From the NCBI GenBank assembly GCA_002439165.1, contig DJTE01000002.1, positions 224,867 through 288,866 on the forward strand: a DNA stretch of 64,000 bases, read 5' to 3'. The position numbers were made by a program, and so were the translations under genes. The stretch comes from Chryseobacterium indologenes (GTDB lineage: Bacteria > Bacteroidota > Bacteroidia > Flavobacteriales > Weeksellaceae). Of this stretch, positions 8,729-17,508 are shown piece after piece (the stretch's first letter is position 1; every line of letters starts with the position of its first letter). The notes beneath the pieces were generated by a model. The model had not been told where the DNA came from, did not search any database, and saw only the letters and a program-made list of their open reading frames with translations.

Positions 8729-9751
8729 ATGAACAACGACGAATTCTATATTAAACGATGCATTAAACTGGCTCAGAAAACTTTGGGAAGCACCTACCCT
8801 AACCCGCTTGTTGGCAGCGTGATCGTTCACAACGGGAAGATCATCGGGGAAGGTTATCACCATAAAGCCGGAGAAAACCACGCGGAAATTAATGCGATCA
8901 ATTCTGTTAAAGATAAAAGCCTTATTCCGGAATCCACCATTTATGTATCGCTGGAACCGTGTGCTCATTATGGGAAAACACCGCCGTGCGCCTTAAAGAT
9001 TAAAGAACTGGGCTTCAAAAAAGTGGTGATCGGCGCGATGGATTCTCATGATAAAGTAAACGGAAAAGGAAAAAAGATCATCCAGGATGCCGGTATAGAA
9101 GCCGTTTCCGGAGTTCTTGAAAAAGAATGCATTCAGCTGAATAAAAGATTCTTCACCTACCACGAAAAAAACAGGCCTTATATCATCTTAAAATGGGCAC
9201 AGTCCGCAGACGGATTCCTGGATAAAGATTTTAAACCAACCGCTGTATCCAATACATTAGCCAGCCAGTTCGTTCACCGGTTAAGAGCTGACGAACATGC
9301 CATTCTGGTAGGAACACAAACAGCCTTAACAGATAATCCAGGCCTTACCGTAAGGCATGTGGAAGGAAACAATCCTGTAAGAATTCTGATTGATTTCAGC
9401 CTGAAAGTACCCCGGGATTTCAAGATTTACAATAATGAAGCTACCACCCTTGTTTTTAATACTGAAAAAGAAGAAACAGAAGGAAATATCCGTTTCATCA
9501 GGATAGGAAAAGAAAATTTTCTGCCTGAACTGATGACAGCATTATACAAAGAACAGATCCAGTCTGTTATTATTGAAGGAGGACGATTCACTTTACAGCA
9601 GTTTATTGATGCTGAACTCTGGGATGAAGCCATTATCATCAAAAACGAAAACCTGAAGCTGGAAAACGGAACAAAAGCTCCGGATTTTGGATATATGCCT
9701 GATAAAACAACAAAATTCAGGGATAATTCAATATCTTTTTTTACATTTTAA
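8729..9751 (+). CDS. ribD: Bifunctional pyrimidine deaminase/reductase of riboflavin synthesis
   Basis: 340 residues from the ATG at 8729 (an upstream in-frame TTG at 8702 would add nine poorly conserved residues; MNNDEFYIKRCIKLA is the normal start). The N-terminal cytidine-deaminase fold has GSTYPNPLVGSV, the zinc motif HAEINAI and PCAHYGKTPPC. The C-terminal reductase domain starts near residue 140 (RPYIILKWAQSADGF) and contains GTQTALTDNPGLTVR. It carries out the second and third steps from GTP to the lumazine precursor. Other rib genes are not adjacent. Confidence 0.94.
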   Translation: MNNDEFYIKRCIKLAQKTLGSTYPNPLVGSVIVHNGKIIGEGYHHKAGENHAEINAINSVKDKSLIPESTIYVSLEPCAHYGKTPPCALKIKELGFKKVVIGAMDSHDKVNGKGKKIIQDAGIEAVSGVLEKECIQLNKRFFTYHEKNRPYIILKWAQSADGFLDKDFKPTAVSNTLASQFVHRLRADEHAILVGTQTALTDNPGLTVRHVEGNNPVRILIDFSLKVPRDFKIYNNEATTLVFNTEKEETEGNIRFIRIGKENFLPELMTALYKEQIQSVIIEGGRFTLQQFIDAELWDEAIIIKNENLKLENGTKAPDFGYMPDKTTKFRDNSISFFTF

Positions 9752-9809
9752 GCTTTCATTATTCATGCCGGTGAGCGGATATGAAAAATCTCACGGTATA
9801 GCAGGCAGA

Positions 9810-12167
9810 TTATTTTAAAGATACTTCTGCCTGTACAAGCTGTTGATTCCGCATAACTTCAGTTTTTATTTTCCCTTTCCATTTTGAAGCCTGATAAATA
9901 TTCAAAAGATCAGCAGCTTTTTTCACCACTGTGCCATCCATAGATCTGATCACATCTTTTTCCATCAGCCCACTCTTTTTCAGTGGACTATCTGCTTCGA
10001 GTTTCACAATGACAGCGCCATTTTCGTCAGCTAATCCATAGGCAGATCTTTCACCCGGACCTTCTATTGATTTGACCACGGCATTCAAAAAACTGATTGC
10101 TGTTGCTTTTTTGTCATTACTGTCGTTATTATTGATCAAGGCGGGGAACTGGGGTTTGGCAGCGATTTTTTTCAGTTCGGGAACCTGAACTCCAAACTGA
10201 TCCATTGAAAAATTTTTAAATCCGATACTTAAGGCCAAAGATTGGTTGCCCACTCTGTAATCTCCTGTTGAAGGACTGATAAAATCCGCATTACCTGAAA
10301 TACTGTGCTGATCGGTACCCCTGCTTTGGGCCACCTGTAAGGTTTCAGTATTTGGAAACAGATTATAATCAATATATTTCCCCCAGTCATCAATACCAAT
10401 AGGAGCATACGCTGTCATAACAATATTATTCGCAAAACGGTCTTCGCTGTTTTTAAACCATACATGAGGGTGAAAACTGTTGTTAACCATAATATTATTA
10501 TTTACAACCCGTTTAAATCCTTCACGAAGCTTAAGCCCGCCGTTTAAAAGAACATTATTGTAAATGTGGTAATTGGAAGAACCGTCATCCAGATCAATAT
10601 CCCACCCATGATCACAGCGAAACCTGTTGTTACGGATGATTGTAGTTTCCAGTGCATCCAGTAAAATAAGCTCAGGGTGTGCACTTGTTATACTGTCCAT
10701 ATATTTTCTGGAAGGGCTCCAGTAACGGTCTCTTCCCCAGGAATTAAAAGCACCATGATCTCCGGTTTCAAGTACTGTATTAAATACGTCATTAAATTCA
10801 AGAATATGTCCGCCGAAGGCCCCGTCTCCTATATTAATACCTGCCCTCGGGGTATTGTATATACTGTTATGTATTACTTTAATATTGGCTGCAATGTCAA
10901 TCTGTATACCGGCCACTTGCTTTTCAATCTGACCTATATCATGGATCAGGTTATTGTCTGCTGTACATTCCTGTGGATAATGATCTGATTTTGGCCCCGG
11001 CGTTTTATCCAGATGCTCGTAAAGGACATCATTTTCATATCCGAAAGAAGGAGATCTTACAGCATCTGTTTTTCCCACAAAAGCAATTCCACTTGCTCCG
11101 GCCCCATAGATATGGTTGCTATGGATTACATTTCCTTTATTATATCCACTTAGCATCACAGCATTTCCTCCCACATCAGTAAACTGACAGCCTGTTATTT
11201 TTATATCCCGGGTATTTTCCATAAAAATACTCCCTCCTCTGTAAATAGTCCAATCGCTCCGTAAAAGAGGCTCTTTAGTTTCCATGAAGCTTCTTTCATT
11301 ATGCAGAAAAACAATGTTTTTAATTTCAATCCCAGATACAGGGGTTCTATCCTTACCCTGTATTTCAATACTGTTTCTGAAACGGGAAACTTCTATTTTT
11401 GCCAGTGATAAATCCGTGCCTGCCGGGGGATAGTAATAGAGCATATTTTTATTTCTGTCCAGAAACCACTCCCCCGGAGCGTTCAGTTCCTCAAAAATAT
11501 TTTCTACGAAACGAAATTCTTTATGTAGTGGAGAGGGACGGTTATTTTGCCATCCACCTTCCAGTTTAAGCTCACCTTTTTCATCAATACCTGTGATCCT
11601 ATAATGAAAACCTCCCCATTCTCCTGAATGAAGGCCATGCACATAGCCACCTGCCGGATCTTTCCATTGCCTGATACGTTCAGGAGCGATAGCATCAGCT
11701 GAAGTCCCGTTAAATACCCTCGCAGCAGGATCATAATCAGGATAGCGGGCCAGTATCTGGAGTTTTCCGTTTACAAAAAGTCTCTCAAAGTGAATATTTT
11801 CAGGAACTGCTGTCACATATATTTCCTTTTTAAAAATTTTCCACTTTGGCTTTAGCAACTGTCCTACACTTATGTAAGCTTTTTCTCCCGGATAAGAACT
11901 GATCACGAGAGATCTGGTTTTTACCGTTTCATGATTTAAAAGGATAGGCTTTTGAAGATAATATATTCCTTTCCTGAAATAAATAACAAGGTCTTTCTCT
12001 ACCGCTTTCCGAGCTTCCTGTATTGCCCGTTCGGGAGTCTTAAAAGGCTGGGCAATACTTCCGATATTATGATCACTGCCATTAGGAGCCACATAAATTT
12101 CAGTCTGAGCCCGGATGAGTAAAAATCCCAAAAGACAACTTAATAACAGAGATATTTTTTTTTCCAT
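9810..12167 (-). CDS. Secreted right-handed beta-helix protein with C-terminal PDZ domain
   Basis: 785 residues. A signal peptide ends near residue 20 (GFLLIRAQ). The N-terminal block has the pectate-lyase-like opening IYVAPNGSDHNIGS and QPFKTPERAIQEARK, then an FERLFVNGKLQILARYPDYD segment seen in beta-helix glycosidase-like proteins. A parallel beta-helix follows (about 270-640), with Asn-ladder repeats such as NNLIHDIG and NNIMVNNSF. The last 70 residues form a PDZ-like domain (SGLMEKDVIRSMDG). It is likely a periplasmic or surface carbohydrate-active protein; GH141-like is a possibility I cannot confirm. No SusC/SusD pair adjoins it, so the substrate is unknown. Confidence 0.75.
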   Translation of the reverse strand: MEKKISLLLSCLLGFLLIRAQTEIYVAPNGSDHNIGSIAQPFKTPERAIQEARKAVEKDLVIYFRKGIYYLQKPILLNHETVKTRSLVISSYPGEKAYISVGQLLKPKWKIFKKEIYVTAVPENIHFERLFVNGKLQILARYPDYDPAARVFNGTSADAIAPERIRQWKDPAGGYVHGLHSGEWGGFHYRITGIDEKGELKLEGGWQNNRPSPLHKEFRFVENIFEELNAPGEWFLDRNKNMLYYYPPAGTDLSLAKIEVSRFRNSIEIQGKDRTPVSGIEIKNIVFLHNERSFMETKEPLLRSDWTIYRGGSIFMENTRDIKITGCQFTDVGGNAVMLSGYNKGNVIHSNHIYGAGASGIAFVGKTDAVRSPSFGYENDVLYEHLDKTPGPKSDHYPQECTADNNLIHDIGQIEKQVAGIQIDIAANIKVIHNSIYNTPRAGINIGDGAFGGHILEFNDVFNTVLETGDHGAFNSWGRDRYWSPSRKYMDSITSAHPELILLDALETTIIRNNRFRCDHGWDIDLDDGSSNYHIYNNVLLNGGLKLREGFKRVVNNNIMVNNSFHPHVWFKNSEDRFANNIVMTAYAPIGIDDWGKYIDYNLFPNTETLQVAQSRGTDQHSISGNADFISPSTGDYRVGNQSLALSIGFKNFSMDQFGVQVPELKKIAAKPQFPALINNNDSNDKKATAISFLNAVVKSIEGPGERSAYGLADENGAVIVKLEADSPLKKSGLMEKDVIRSMDGTVVKKAADLLNIYQASKWKGKIKTEVMRNQQLVQAEVSLK

Positions 12168-12633
12168 ATTTGAATCTTTTAATAACCGGATTGTAATACC
12201 TTTTTGTTATAATTAACTTATAAAAAACTTCTTCAGAACCTCTCAGGGTGTATTTAAATATACTTAAATATTCAAGGCATTATAAAAGCAGGATTAATAT
12301 TTATAGAATCCGAGAACAAAATACACCACAAGCCATATATCATTAAAAATAAAACACTTAAATTACATTTTTCAGATATTTTTTTAATCTGCACATCTGG
12401 AATCAGGACATCATTATTAAAAAATAAAAACCGGAAAACCACACCAATACCCTGAAATTCGATTAACATTCAGATCAACTGAAATGATCAGAGACAGCTC
12501 CATTTCATTTTACACAAACAAAAATGAAATCTTTTAAATATTTCATCATCAATTGAAATATTTTACCTATATTTAATACTGATTAAACGGAATCCGAAAA
12601 GTTTTAGAGTAGGAAAAATCAAAATCAATGATC
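12168..12633. promoter_or_regulatory. AT-rich spacer with two tandem inverted repeats upstream of the peptide genes
   Basis: No credible gene. Two perfect 10-bp inverted repeats lie in series: ATTTCATTTT (12502-12511) with AAAATGAAAT (12521-12530), and AAATATTTCA (12536-12545) with TGAAATATTT (12554-12563). Both sit within 130 bases of the first peptide start and share the TTTCA half-site flavour. They may be operators or 5'-leader hairpins. Confidence 0.5.
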
Positions 12634-12807
12634 ATGAAAAATCTGAAAAAAATTTCAAGAAGTAACCTGAGATCCATTACAGGCGGAGTTTTTGTAACCT
12701 GTACTTTACCGAACGGACAACCTACTAGATGCAGGGATTACTGCCCGGTAGATTTCTGCGGACCAACAAGCTATATGTGCCTGATCCCAATGGATCTGTG
12801 TGACTAA
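12634..12807 (+). CDS. Double-glycine-leader Cys-rich peptide 1 (bacteriocin-like)
   Basis: A 57-residue frame. The N-terminus MKNLKKISRSNLRSITGG is a classic double-glycine leader, cleaved after GG by a peptidase-containing ABC exporter in characterised systems. The predicted mature peptide has 39 residues and 5 Cys (VFVTCTLPNGQ, then CRDYC, FCG, MC, LC). An alternative ATG two codons upstream (12628) is in frame. A paralogue follows 28 bases later. Such leader peptides are frequent in Chryseobacterium and are called bacteriocin-like; activity is unproven. No exporter or modification enzyme is adjacent. Confidence 0.8.
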   Translation: MKNLKKISRSNLRSITGGVFVTCTLPNGQPTRCRDYCPVDFCGPTSYMCLIPMDLCD

Positions 12808-12835
12808 AAAACAACCGTCAAAAACCATAACAATC

Positions 12836-12991
12836 ATGAAAAATTTAAGAAAACTTTCAAAAAGAGAACTAAAATCAATTCAGGGAGGCATACAGTCCTG
12901 CGAACCGTGGATGACAATCTGCCCATGCAGACCCGGATTCCACAGATGTGAACCCAAAGGGCCATGCATACCTGCAACAACAATGTGTTAA
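12836..12991 (+). CDS. Double-glycine-leader Cys-rich peptide 2 (bacteriocin-like)
   Basis: 51 residues from the ATG at 12836; the frame extends upstream to 12800, but the leader MKNLRKLSKRELKSIQGG fixes the start. The mature part has 33 residues and 6 Cys (SCEPW, ICPC, HRCEP, GPC, MC) and many Pro. Leader identity to peptide 1 is high while the cores differ, as expected for duplicated and diversified secreted peptides. A terminator follows, so the two genes probably form one transcript. Confidence 0.8.
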   Translation: MKNLRKLSKRELKSIQGGIQSCEPWMTICPCRPGFHRCEPKGPCIPATTMC

Positions 12992-13005
12992 CAGAATCAT
13001 TCATA

Positions 13006-13030
13006 CAAGAGCGGCAACGCTCTTTTTTTT
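13006..13030 (+). terminator. Terminator of the peptide operon
   Basis: AGAGCG, a GCAA tetraloop, CGCTCT and then a run of T residues directly after the second peptide gene. Confidence 0.88.
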
Positions 13031-13077
13031 GTAGTATATTAACTGTAAATTTGCAGTTTAAAAGCGTTCACTGAAGC

Positions 13078-13680
13078 ATGTTCGAATACAAAACGATACA
13101 AAACCCCATTGAAAATACTTTACTAAAAGAAAAAGGAAGCAAATTCATCGGATTTGCCTACCCGGTCAATAATGAAGAAGAACTAAAAAACGCTTTGGAA
13201 AAACTCAGAACGGAACATCCCAAAGCCACCCATCACTGCTATGCTTTCAGAATGGGACTTCAGGGCGAAAATTACCGGGCGAATGACGATGGTGAGCCTT
13301 CAGGAAGCGCAGGTCTTCCGATTTATAATCAGCTGCTGGCTCATGAAATCACTAATATTCTGGTCGTTGTCATCCGGTATTACGGAGGAACCAAACTGGG
13401 TGTATCTGGGCTGGTAAAAGCCTATAAAGAATCTGCAAAGATTACCCTTGATGAAGCCGTCATCATCACCCGAGAACTGGAAACCGAAATTGAAATCCGT
13501 TTTAACTTCAACCAGCAGAACATCATCTTTACGCTTCTTTCTAAATTTGATGCTAAAGTTTTAAATTTCGATGCCGATGAAAACTGCATTCTGACGGCTT
13601 CTTTAAAACTGGCTCAAAAAGAAAGCATCTCAGACAAATTGTCCGAGATGCAGTATGTTTCATTTGAATTTAAAGATTAG
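13078..13680 (+). CDS. IMPACT/YigZ family protein
   Basis: 200 residues, the usual length of the bacterial YigZ type. The UPF0029/IMPACT core carries KGSKFIGFAYPV, the THHCYAFR segment, DDGEPSGSAGLPIYNQL and VVIRYYGGTKLGVSGLVKAY. A small C-terminal domain (about 140-200) follows. Eukaryotic IMPACT regulates translation through GCN1/GCN2; the bacterial role is not settled. The stop overlaps that of the convergent peptidase gene. Confidence 0.9.
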   Translation: MFEYKTIQNPIENTLLKEKGSKFIGFAYPVNNEEELKNALEKLRTEHPKATHHCYAFRMGLQGENYRANDDGEPSGSAGLPIYNQLLAHEITNILVVVIRYYGGTKLGVSGLVKAYKESAKITLDEAVIITRELETEIEIRFNFNQQNIIFTLLSKFDAKVLNFDADENCILTASLKLAQKESISDKLSEMQYVSFEFKD

Positions 13681-14387
13681 TCCCTTCTGCTTCCAAGAAG
13701 CATAGATGCCCAGTACAACAGCTGTGCGAGCGATCCGATAGCTGCTACCAGATAGGTTCTGGCTGCCCATTTAAGACTATCCTGTACCCCTACAAATTCT
13801 TCTTGGGTTACGGTTCCCGTATCCTTAAGCCATTTCATAGCCCTGTTACTCGCATCGTATTCTACCGGAAGGGTTACGAAGGCAAATAGTGTAGTCATTG
13901 CAAACATTGCCACACCAATGGCTAAGACAGTCATATTTCCATTCGGATTATCAATCGATCTTGTAGCCGCCATTACAGCAATCCCTGCAATAAGGACAAA
14001 CTGCATCAGGTTAGAACTTATATTTACAATAGGAACCAGTTTCGAACGAAGATTCAGCATGGAATATCCTACCGCATGCTGTACCGCGTGGCCGCATTCA
14101 TGAGCCGCTACTGCCGCTGCTGCCGCATTTCTCTGCATATATACACCTTCTGAAAGGTTTACTGTTTTATCAACCGGATTATAATGATCCGTAAGCTGGC
14201 CCGGAACAGAAATTACCTGTACATCATTGATTCCGTTATCTCTAAGCATTTTTTCTGCCACTTCTTTCCCGGAAAGGCCATTTCTGAGATGCACATTGGA
14301 GTAGTATTCAAATTTCGATTTCAGCCTGGATGAAACCCACCAGCTCACCAGCATTGAAATACCGATAATGATATAATAACCCGTCAT
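13677..14387 (-). CDS. Membrane zinc metallopeptidase (YugP-like)
   Basis: 236 residues. An N-terminal membrane helix (about 3-20) is followed by a cytoplasmic/peripheral segment with the zinc-peptidase motif HECGH (in AAAVAAHECGHAVQHA), then hydrophobic segments at about 118-140, 150-175 and 210-232. This matches the putative neutral zinc metallopeptidase family (YugP). It starts at ATG 14387. Substrate unknown; a membrane protein quality-control role is only inference. Confidence 0.88.
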   Translation of the reverse strand: MTGYYIIIGISMLVSWWVSSRLKSKFEYYSNVHLRNGLSGKEVAEKMLRDNGINDVQVISVPGQLTDHYNPVDKTVNLSEGVYMQRNAAAAAVAAHECGHAVQHAVGYSMLNLRSKLVPIVNISSNLMQFVLIAGIAVMAATRSIDNPNGNMTVLAIGVAMFAMTTLFAFVTLPVEYDASNRAMKWLKDTGTVTQEEFVGVQDSLKWAARTYLVAAIGSLAQLLYWASMLLGSRRD

Positions 14388-14461
14388 TTTATATAGATTT
14401 TGTGTTTAAAATTTAAGCATATTGATGTAAAAACTGTGCCAAAGTATAAGATTTTATTATT

Positions 14462-14469
14462 TATATTTG
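14462..14469 (+). promoter_or_regulatory. -7 box upstream of the GNAT gene
   Basis: TATATTTG fits TAnnTTTG, 26 bases before the ATG at 14496. No convincing -33 element. Confidence 0.45.
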
Positions 14470-14495
14470 TCTATTAATTCTCCTTCAAAACCACT

Positions 14496-15629
14496 ATGTC
14501 TGAAGTATCAATCGTTGAAGTAAAAACAGCCGGCCAGCTTAAACAATTTGCAAGATTCCCTATGGATCTGTATAAGGGCAATCCTTATTATGTACCCCCT
14601 TTTGCCAATGATGAAATCAACATCTGGAATCCTAAGGAAAATCCTGCGCTTCAATATTCTGAAGCAAAGCAGTACCTGGCTTTCAAAGATGATAAAATAG
14701 CGGGAAGAATTGCTGTAATAATCAACCATAAAGAAGAAAAAGAACTGGGCATCAGAAAAGTACGCTTCGGATGGATTGATTTCATTGATGATGAAGAAGT
14801 CTCCGGAGCCCTGATTCAGAAAGCCGTAGATTACGCTAAGGAAAAAGGATATGATAAGATAGAAGGCCCGATGGGGTTCACCAATCTTGACAAAGCAGGA
14901 ATGCTTACCCGGGGTTTTGATAAACTCGCCACCATGATCGGAATTTACAACCATTCCTATTATCCTGAACACCTTGAGAAATTAGGCATGGTAAAAGAAA
15001 AAGAATGGGTAGAATTTGAGATCATGTTCCCGGAGACCTTACCGGAAAAGATTTATAAATTCAATGAACTGATCTCACAGAAATACCATCTCAGGGTTTT
15101 AAAATTCAAAACAAAAGAAGAGATCCTTCAATATGTAGATGCAATGTTTGATCTCCTGGATGAAACCTACAAGCACCTTTCCACCTATACCCCTATTTCA
15201 GACGAGCAGCGTAAAACATATAAAGAAAAATATTTCAAGTTTATCGATAAGGATTTTATCGTGTGTATTGCCGATGAACACAACAATCTGGTTTCATTTG
15301 CCATCACCATGCCTTCCTACTCCAAAGCTCTTCAGAAGTCGGGAGGAAAAATTCTGCCTTTCGGCTGGTGGCATCTTCTTCAGGCCGGAAAGAAAAATGA
15401 CAGAGCCAATTTTTACCTGATCGGCATTCATCCGGATTATCAGCGAAGAGGCGTTACTTCAATTATTTTCAAAGAAATTTTCGATACCTTCAGAAAAAAA
15501 GGAGTGAAATTTCTTGAAACCAATCCCGAACTGGAAGAAAACAAAAGCATCCAGCTCCTTTGGCAGGATTATAACCCGGTTAATCACAAAAGAAGAAGAA
15601 CTTACACAAAGGATATTAATAATGAGTAA
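14496..15629 (+). CDS. GNAT-fold acyltransferase-like protein
   Basis: 377 residues. The C-terminal third has the acetyl-CoA-binding signature of GNAT enzymes (LIGIHPDYQRRGVTSIIFKEIF). The N-terminal two thirds contain a second GNAT-like half (KQYLAFKDDKIAGRIAVIIN, then VRFGWIDFIDD and KIEGPMGFTNLDKAGMLTRGF). Homologues are common in Bacteroidetes and sometimes mislabelled GTP cyclohydrolase. The substrate is unknown. The small membrane-protein gene follows after 59 bases. Confidence 0.75.
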   Translation: MSEVSIVEVKTAGQLKQFARFPMDLYKGNPYYVPPFANDEINIWNPKENPALQYSEAKQYLAFKDDKIAGRIAVIINHKEEKELGIRKVRFGWIDFIDDEEVSGALIQKAVDYAKEKGYDKIEGPMGFTNLDKAGMLTRGFDKLATMIGIYNHSYYPEHLEKLGMVKEKEWVEFEIMFPETLPEKIYKFNELISQKYHLRVLKFKTKEEILQYVDAMFDLLDETYKHLSTYTPISDEQRKTYKEKYFKFIDKDFIVCIADEHNNLVSFAITMPSYSKALQKSGGKILPFGWWHLLQAGKKNDRANFYLIGIHPDYQRRGVTSIIFKEIFDTFRKKGVKFLETNPELEENKSIQLLWQDYNPVNHKRRRTYTKDINNE

Positions 15630-15688
15630 CGAATAACCGGTAATAACTCAACTATTTTTGTCAGCGATTAAAACCTTACCTTTACCAT

Positions 15689-15865
15689 ATGAAACCACAG
15701 CTAATTATTTTTGCCGTTCTGATTGCCGCGTTCCTCATCTATAACTTCTTTTTCCAGATTGAGGACGACAGAACCAACACTATAATTAACATAATGTTTG
15801 CCAGTATCCTTTTCGGATATATCTCGATTATGGCCTACACGCTCCTCAAAAAAATGAAGAAATAA
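15689..15865 (+). CDS. Small two-helix membrane protein
   Basis: 58 residues, not recognised. Two hydrophobic helices (about 4-22 and 33-53) flank a short acidic loop (IEDDRTNT), and the C-terminus is basic (LLKKMKK). The frame is intact with an ATG and TAA. It lies between the GNAT gene and the nuo locus and may be cotranscribed with the former. Confidence 0.6.
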   Translation: MKPQLIIFAVLIAAFLIYNFFFQIEDDRTNTIINIMFASILFGYISIMAYTLLKKMKK

Positions 15866-15955
15866 TCGTTATTTTTATTGATTCTAAATTATCACTTTTC
15901 CCTATTTTGAACCGACTTTTAAGCTGATAAATTTCATGCTTTCTTGTTTATTCGC

Positions 15956-15963
15956 TAAATTTG
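15956..15963 (+). promoter_or_regulatory. -7 box of the nuo operon
   Basis: TAAATTTG, exact TAnnTTTG, ends 23 bases before the nuoA ATG. This is the only good promoter box seen ahead of nuoA; the -33 element is not evident. Confidence 0.6.
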
Positions 15964-15986
15964 CAAATTGAGATAATAATGCAAAA

Positions 15987-16358
15987 ATGAATTTACCTGA
16001 AAGTTATATTCCAATCCTGATTCAAGCGGGTGTTGCCATAGGATTTGTAGCCGTTTCTCTGCTTGGAGCACATTTTCTGGGTCCAAAGCAGAAGAAAGGA
16101 AATTCTGTGAAAAACCAAAGCTGGGAATGCGGGGTGCCTGTGGAAGGAAACGCAAGAACACCATTCTCTATCAAGTACTTCCTGACTGCGGTATTGTTCG
16201 TCCTTTTCGACATCGAAATCGTATTCTTTTATCCGTATGCCGTAAACTTCAGAGAATTCGGTATGGAAGGATTCCTTGCCGTACTGACATTCGTTGCGAT
16301 CTTCTTCGTGGCGTTTTTCTATGTATGGAAACGGGGCGCACTCGATTGGGACAAGTAG
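15987..16358 (+). CDS. nuoA: NADH-quinone oxidoreductase subunit A
   Basis: 123 residues, three membrane helices (about 10-32, 63-85, 92-115). The conserved loop between helices 1 and 2 contains the Cys motif SWECGVPVEGNARTPF, and helix 2 has FVLFDIEIVFFYPYAV with its buried acidic residues, diagnostic of NuoA/ND3. It sits at the quinone/proton-channel junction of complex I. First gene of the nuo locus. Confidence 0.96.
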   Translation: MNLPESYIPILIQAGVAIGFVAVSLLGAHFLGPKQKKGNSVKNQSWECGVPVEGNARTPFSIKYFLTAVLFVLFDIEIVFFYPYAVNFREFGMEGFLAVLTFVAIFFVAFFYVWKRGALDWDK

Positions 16359-16362
16359 GATC

Positions 16363-16430
16363 ATTATAAATTAAAAATTATAAATTTTAGATGAAGTTTC
16401 AATCTAAAATTTAAAATCTAAAATCTAAGA
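16363..16430. repeat. AT-rich imperfect palindrome, nuoA-nuoB spacer
   Basis: Two arms of about 29 bases pair at about 22 positions around a 9-base loop; the inner 11 bp are perfect (AAATTTTAGAT / ATCTAAAATTT). The right arm AATTTAAAATCTAAAATCTAA recurs upstream of nuoE and nuoH. The repeat ends one base before the nuoB ATG. Confidence 0.7.
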
Positions 16431-16431
16431 G

Positions 16432-16992
16432 ATGTCAGATAAAAAACCAGTAATAAGAACAGATGCACCTGCTCCCGAAGGATATGAAGGAGAAGGGTTT
16501 TTCGCAACGAAACTGAGCAGTGTAATCGGGATGGCAAGAAAATTCTCTCTTTGGCCGCTTCCGTTTGCCACCTCTTGTTGCGGTATCGAGTTTATGGCTA
16601 CCCTGAACCCAACCTATGATGCTTCAAGATTTGGTATGGAAAGAAACTCTTTCTCACCGAGACAGGCAGACATGCTGATGGTTTGCGGAACTATATCGAA
16701 AAAATTAGGACCAGTCCTGAAAGAAGTTTACACCCAGATGGCAGAACCGAAATGGGTGGTAGCAGTTGGAGCCTGTGCTTCCAGCGGCGGTATTTTCGAC
16801 ACTTATTCTGTACTTCAGGGGATCGACAAGATTATTCCGGTAGACGTTTACGTTCCGGGATGCCCTCCGAGACCGGAGCAGATCATTGAAGGCGTAATGC
16901 AGGTGCAGGCTCTTGCAGAAAGCGAAAGCATCAGAAGAAGAGATATGCCCGAATATCAGAAATTATTGGATTCTTACAACATAAGCAACTAA
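16432..16992 (+). CDS. nuoB: NADH-quinone oxidoreductase subunit B
   Basis: 186 residues. It carries the terminal [4Fe-4S] cluster N2, which passes electrons to quinone. Ligands are visible in FATSCCGIEF (tandem Cys), GACASSGG and VPGCPPRPEQ. A 15-20-residue N-terminal extension precedes the core, as in other flavobacteria. Confidence 0.97.
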   Translation: MSDKKPVIRTDAPAPEGYEGEGFFATKLSSVIGMARKFSLWPLPFATSCCGIEFMATLNPTYDASRFGMERNSFSPRQADMLMVCGTISKKLGPVLKEVYTQMAEPKWVVAVGACASSGGIFDTYSVLQGIDKIIPVDVYVPGCPPRPEQIIEGVMQVQALAESESIRRRDMPEYQKLLDSYNISN

Positions 16993-16998
16993 ACGGAA

Positions 16999-17493
16999 AT
17001 GACAAACGAATTTGTATTAGAAGCAATCACGAGAGAATTTCCGGAATCTGTTATTTCAAGTTCAGAACCTTATGGAATGCTGACTATTGAAGTAAAAAAA
17101 GAAGACATCAAAAAGATCGTTCACTATCTGAGAGATTCATCATTAGAAATCAAATTCCTTACCGACATATGCGGAATCCACTATCCTGAATTTCCTGAAA
17201 AAGAAATCGGAGTGGTATACCATCTTCAGAATATGATGACCAACTTCAGGCTTCGCCTGAAAATCTTCATGTCCAGAGAAAATATTGAAGTGGATTCATT
17301 GGTAGAACTTTACGCCGGAGCCAACTGGATGGAAAGAGAAACTTACGATTTCTACGGAATTAAATTCAAAGGACATCCGGATCTGAGACCGATCCTGAAT
17401 ATGGAAGATCTCGGATACCACCCGATGCTGAAGGAATACCGCCTTGAAGACGGTACCAGAACAGACAAGAACGACAGCATGTTCGGAAGATAA
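16999..17493 (+). CDS. nuoC: NADH-quinone oxidoreductase subunit C
   Basis: 164 residues, the 30-kDa-type subunit of the peripheral arm. The diagnostic C-terminal motif is present (ERETYDFYGIKFKGHPDLRPIL). It starts 6 bases after nuoB and is separate from nuoD, unlike the fused NuoCD of E. coli. Confidence 0.95.
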   Translation: MTNEFVLEAITREFPESVISSSEPYGMLTIEVKKEDIKKIVHYLRDSSLEIKFLTDICGIHYPEFPEKEIGVVYHLQNMMTNFRLRLKIFMSRENIEVDSLVELYAGANWMERETYDFYGIKFKGHPDLRPILNMEDLGYHPMLKEYRLEDGTRTDKNDSMFGR

Positions 17494-17508
17494 AACGCGG
17501 AAGGCAAT

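Noticed and set aside
12272..12469. 65-codon minus-strand frame upstream of the beta-helix gene
   Set aside because: AT-rich, no start context, no recognisable features, irregular composition; treated as chance.
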